In this document: in pieces, positions 61,016-64,000 of the stretch | How the letters are laid out: every line of letters starts with the position of its first letter | Position numbering within the stretch: position 1 is the first letter of the stretch | Origin: Mesaphorura yosii | Taxonomy: Eukaryota > Arthropoda > Collembola > Poduromorpha > Tullbergiidae | NCBI GenBank assembly: GCA_009869945.1 | Contig: WIXG01000043.1 | Span: 269,431-333,430, forward strand | Direction of reading: 5' to 3' | DNA length: 64,000 nt | Translations under genes and position numbers: made by a program | The notes under the pieces: generated by a model | Databases searched by the model: none | What the model saw: only the letters and a program-made list of their open reading frames with translations | Told to the model about the DNA's origin: nothing

Positions 61016-64000
61016 GTAAGTACAGGGTTCCTGTCTCAGCAGCTTTCTTTTGTCTTTCTTATTATTAGCGCTCAGTGATTATTGTCATTGAGCAAATACG
61101 AGAACAGCCTTGGCAAACGTCCAAAGGCAATTTTCAAGTGCACACATGCATTTGACAATATTGAAGTTTGCTGCAGTCTCAAAATTATCGTCTTCAGATA
61201 TGGTGCAAGCCCACTTCAAACGCTTGCTTTGCCTATGAACTTTTCCAGCGACTGGAATGTTGGCTTAATTAGTGCCATTGCTATTTGGTGTAATTGAGCC
61301 GCGCATCTTCAGGACATCGCACACACGGAGCGAAGCCCTTTCATGAATCGTTGTCAAACACTGTCGCGTCATTCAAAGCTCATTGAATTTTTAATTGGAT
61401 TTCAGACAGTTTTCAGCTCAACGTGTCAACGCCATTGCCATTCATTCACTCATTCATTGCATACGCAAATGAGATTGAGCCTGAATCAATTACCGTGACT
61501 TTTCTCCTGAATGAGGAGACTGACAGTCAAATCAAGGCATTGACCGACTGGCATTGAGAAAGTTGTGTAGTAAAGCGGAAAATGGCATCATCATGCATAA
61601 TCATCTCGATTTTTCCAGAATTCCAGCAACTCGCATAAAGTCGACTGGTTCTAAGAGTTCGCTCTCTTCATGCAATGCTCGCATGGTGCTCAAAGCTTAA
61701 CAAAGCGAGTATATAATAAGAATGCATTTTATTACACTCATACCCCACAAGCAAGAAGCAGGCAGAAGTCTTGCACGGCTGGTAGTAAGTAAAAGATATT
61801 AGATTAATTGAAAACTGAATTCCAGGCTCCAACTTATTGAAATCCCATCGGCTTTACTTTCCATTCACTGGTACAGCATTTCAGTGCGCGTCAGTCAACG
61901 AAAGAAGTGAAAGTATACGTGGACGTGGATGGCAGGATACGGAAAGGAAAAACTAGTTATTTTCTTCCCTGCCTTTACTCAACCTTGAAAACACATTCTC
62001 GAGATCAGAAATTTAGTTCCTGGCTTCAAGTCGATCCTGGCCTGCCGGTGCTGCGGCTGGTAATGATATAGAATATGCGGAGAGTCAATAAATAAGTCAA
62101 ACCGCACCAGCCAGCCGCCAAGAAAGCACGACAGTGAATCAACCTTTTAACCTCACTCGGCGACCACACAAAACCAAGAAAAATATTGTTGCCCGAACGC
62201 ATAACGCCAAGTTGCAGTTTGCTTGCTTTCTCCTTTGAGAGTTCGAGAGTCAAGGCAGACACGAAAACCTCGGCACAGCAGATTATCAATAAATTACTAG
62301 CACGTCAAAAGTTTTAAGAAATATTGCACTCGATAGGCTCGAATGAGAAATGTTTGTGCCCTGAAAATCAATTAAACCGAAATTATAACACCTAGTGTCA
62401 TTATTGGGCACGGTACTTGACTCCATGTTCCATCCAGTATCCTCCTATCCTTCCAGTTTGTTCCATCCTGCTCAGTGCAATGAACAGTGAAGGCAAACAA
62501 TTTTATTTTGGCAAACGAAATCTATGCCACGCTTATTTCTTGTTGAACAACGTCCAAATCCAAATTGGCATCGGTTTTCTTTTGTACAGATTTGCCATAG
62601 AGCAAGAATCATGAAGAGTAGAGGCTCATAACAGATTGTCGGCTAACAAGTTTACAAGTGCGAAGGTTGTAACTGTGAACTGTTTGAGTCATGTTTCCTG
62701 CTTGCCTGTTTTTTTCATATCATGACTTTCACTTACGCGGCTCACACGATGTGATTGCAAATATAAAAAATCACCATCGATTTTTTTTGTTGGTGCTTAC
62801 AATTTCCTTCACGGACCTCTCACGTCACACGTAAACTTATGCCCGAAGCTAGCCAGATGTGCAGTCTATTTGTCCAACCATTACCAATTTCCAGAAGGGT
62901 ATAATATGTACGTGGCCTTCCTGTTAATTGAAGTTCGCCTCCACTTGCGAAGCTAAATTGAGTTAGGCTGGAAAACTTTGAATGAACTGCACACTGCTTA
63001 TTTTACTCCCGAAATTAAGCAGTTGACTAAATTCGAATAGAATTGGTAATTTCTTTCATTTTCCGTCACCTCATGCAAACTTTTCCAAGTCGGGTTCATT
63101 TTAATGCGAATACCCGACTGAGATAAAGTATTTGATTAACTTGCTAAGCTAAATAGAGAAGGCTCACTCTCACATCGTCGTCATCACTTGTGTAATTACG
63201 ACCATGCTGGTATCTTTCATTTTTGTAGTCCATGCTCGTACAATGTTGCCGTTGCGAGTTTCGTTTATGTTCCGTGGAGTCTGGTATTAACTATCACGCG
63301 CGTTGGTTTTAGTTCAACTGAACTTGATTCTAGCCGAAAAGAATTTGCTTAAGACAACATGTTGCCTTCCTCTTTCCACCGCCATTGCCTGTCTGAAGTT
63401 CTGAGATGCAGAGAAAACCAAATTACAACTCTTTCTTTTTAATTTCCACCCGAGAACTTTTTTTATTTACTTAAATTATGGGATTCTATCAGCTGGAGAC
63501 GAGTCAAGAAGAATTATCTAACTTGCTGGAATTGTGGAAGCGTTGCGGGAAATGTGAACAAGAGACGACAATGCAGGAGAAAGCAGGCTTAAGCTCACGC
63601 TACGCCATGTCTAAGCCAAGCCATGCATGCATCAAATCAAATTCAAGGAATTTAATTCTTTTCTCTCCAATCTAAAACAATGGGCTTACAAGGGTCTTCA
63701 ACTAACGAATCTTTCTATTTGACCATGTTTATTTGGAACTGATTAGAATTTCTGTGAAACCGGATTTCGGTTTCAAATTAATTGACTTGAAAACTCGAAC
63801 TTCTGAAGTGAGTCCTTTCTTGTGTTGACGACTTATCCAGACAAGAATTGAAGTAGGAAATTGCTAAATTTTACTTCCACGAAACACTTCAAGTTCTTTA
63901 ATCAGGCTCTGAATCGCACTTCGTGGGGTGCGAAATTACATTACGGACAAAATTGCACGCAAAGAAATTACACACATGAGGTAATAACAAAAACGGATGA
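61016..64000. other. Probable first intron of the CCP-protein gene
   Basis: No exon with a further CCP pattern, transmembrane segment or other family match was recognised in these 3 kb. The frames at 61082-61297, 62417-62614 and 63478-63675 have stop-bounded, non-conserved translations. No RNA gene or repeat is supported. Confidence 0.45.

Noticed and set aside
1-64000. Prokaryotic-type systems (CRISPR, operons, defence islands, phage)
   Set aside because: No regularly spaced repeats and no long uninterrupted gene runs; the intron-split genes show that this is eukaryotic nuclear DNA.

Overview
This window is nuclear DNA of an animal. Every gene is split by spliceosomal introns with GT..AG borders, there are no operons, and the proteins have clear orthologues across Metazoa. 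The families and intron style fit an arthropod, perhaps a springtail or crustacean, but that placement is a guess. I joined exons by hand, using splice signals, reading-frame continuity and recalled family members. Each complete joined coding sequence is a multiple of three with no internal stop.

Left half (1-33 kb): one minus-strand gene, EHBP1, runs from its start codon at 32949 to at least 762. Twenty exons were found, encoding an N-terminal C2 domain, a CH domain and most of a bMERB domain. The last few dozen residues are not seen. Two introns are very large (about 6.5 and 11.9 kb). The 11.9 kb intron carries decayed transposon pieces at 25.8-26.5 kb. A smaller EHBP1 intron holds a complete four-exon gene on the opposite strand (9919-11553). 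It encodes an unrecognised C2H2 protein with a PIP-box-like motif.

Middle (34-47.2 kb, plus strand): NAA80 (actin N-terminal acetyltransferase with a polyproline tract), a DIDO1/PHF3-family protein (PHD, TFIIS-M, SPOC and an RS tail), and NAA35 (NatC auxiliary subunit) preceded by a spliced upstream ORF.

Right half (47.5-64 kb): PDCD2 (minus) and an ADAR2-type RNA-editing deaminase (plus) lie head to head. A ZNF318-like protein with two matrin-type zinc fingers and RGG/RS regions (minus) converges on ADAR. At the far right is the first coding exon of a secreted or membrane CCP/sushi protein (plus); the rest lies beyond or was not found.

Shared themes: EHBP1 and NAA80, divergently arranged, both touch actin biology. 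DIDO1-like, ADAR and ZNF318-like all act on RNA or transcription. NAA35 and NAA80 are both N-terminal acetylation factors. Whether these groupings mean anything is inference. The compact genes at 34-58 kb have introns mostly under 130 bases, in sharp contrast to EHBP1.
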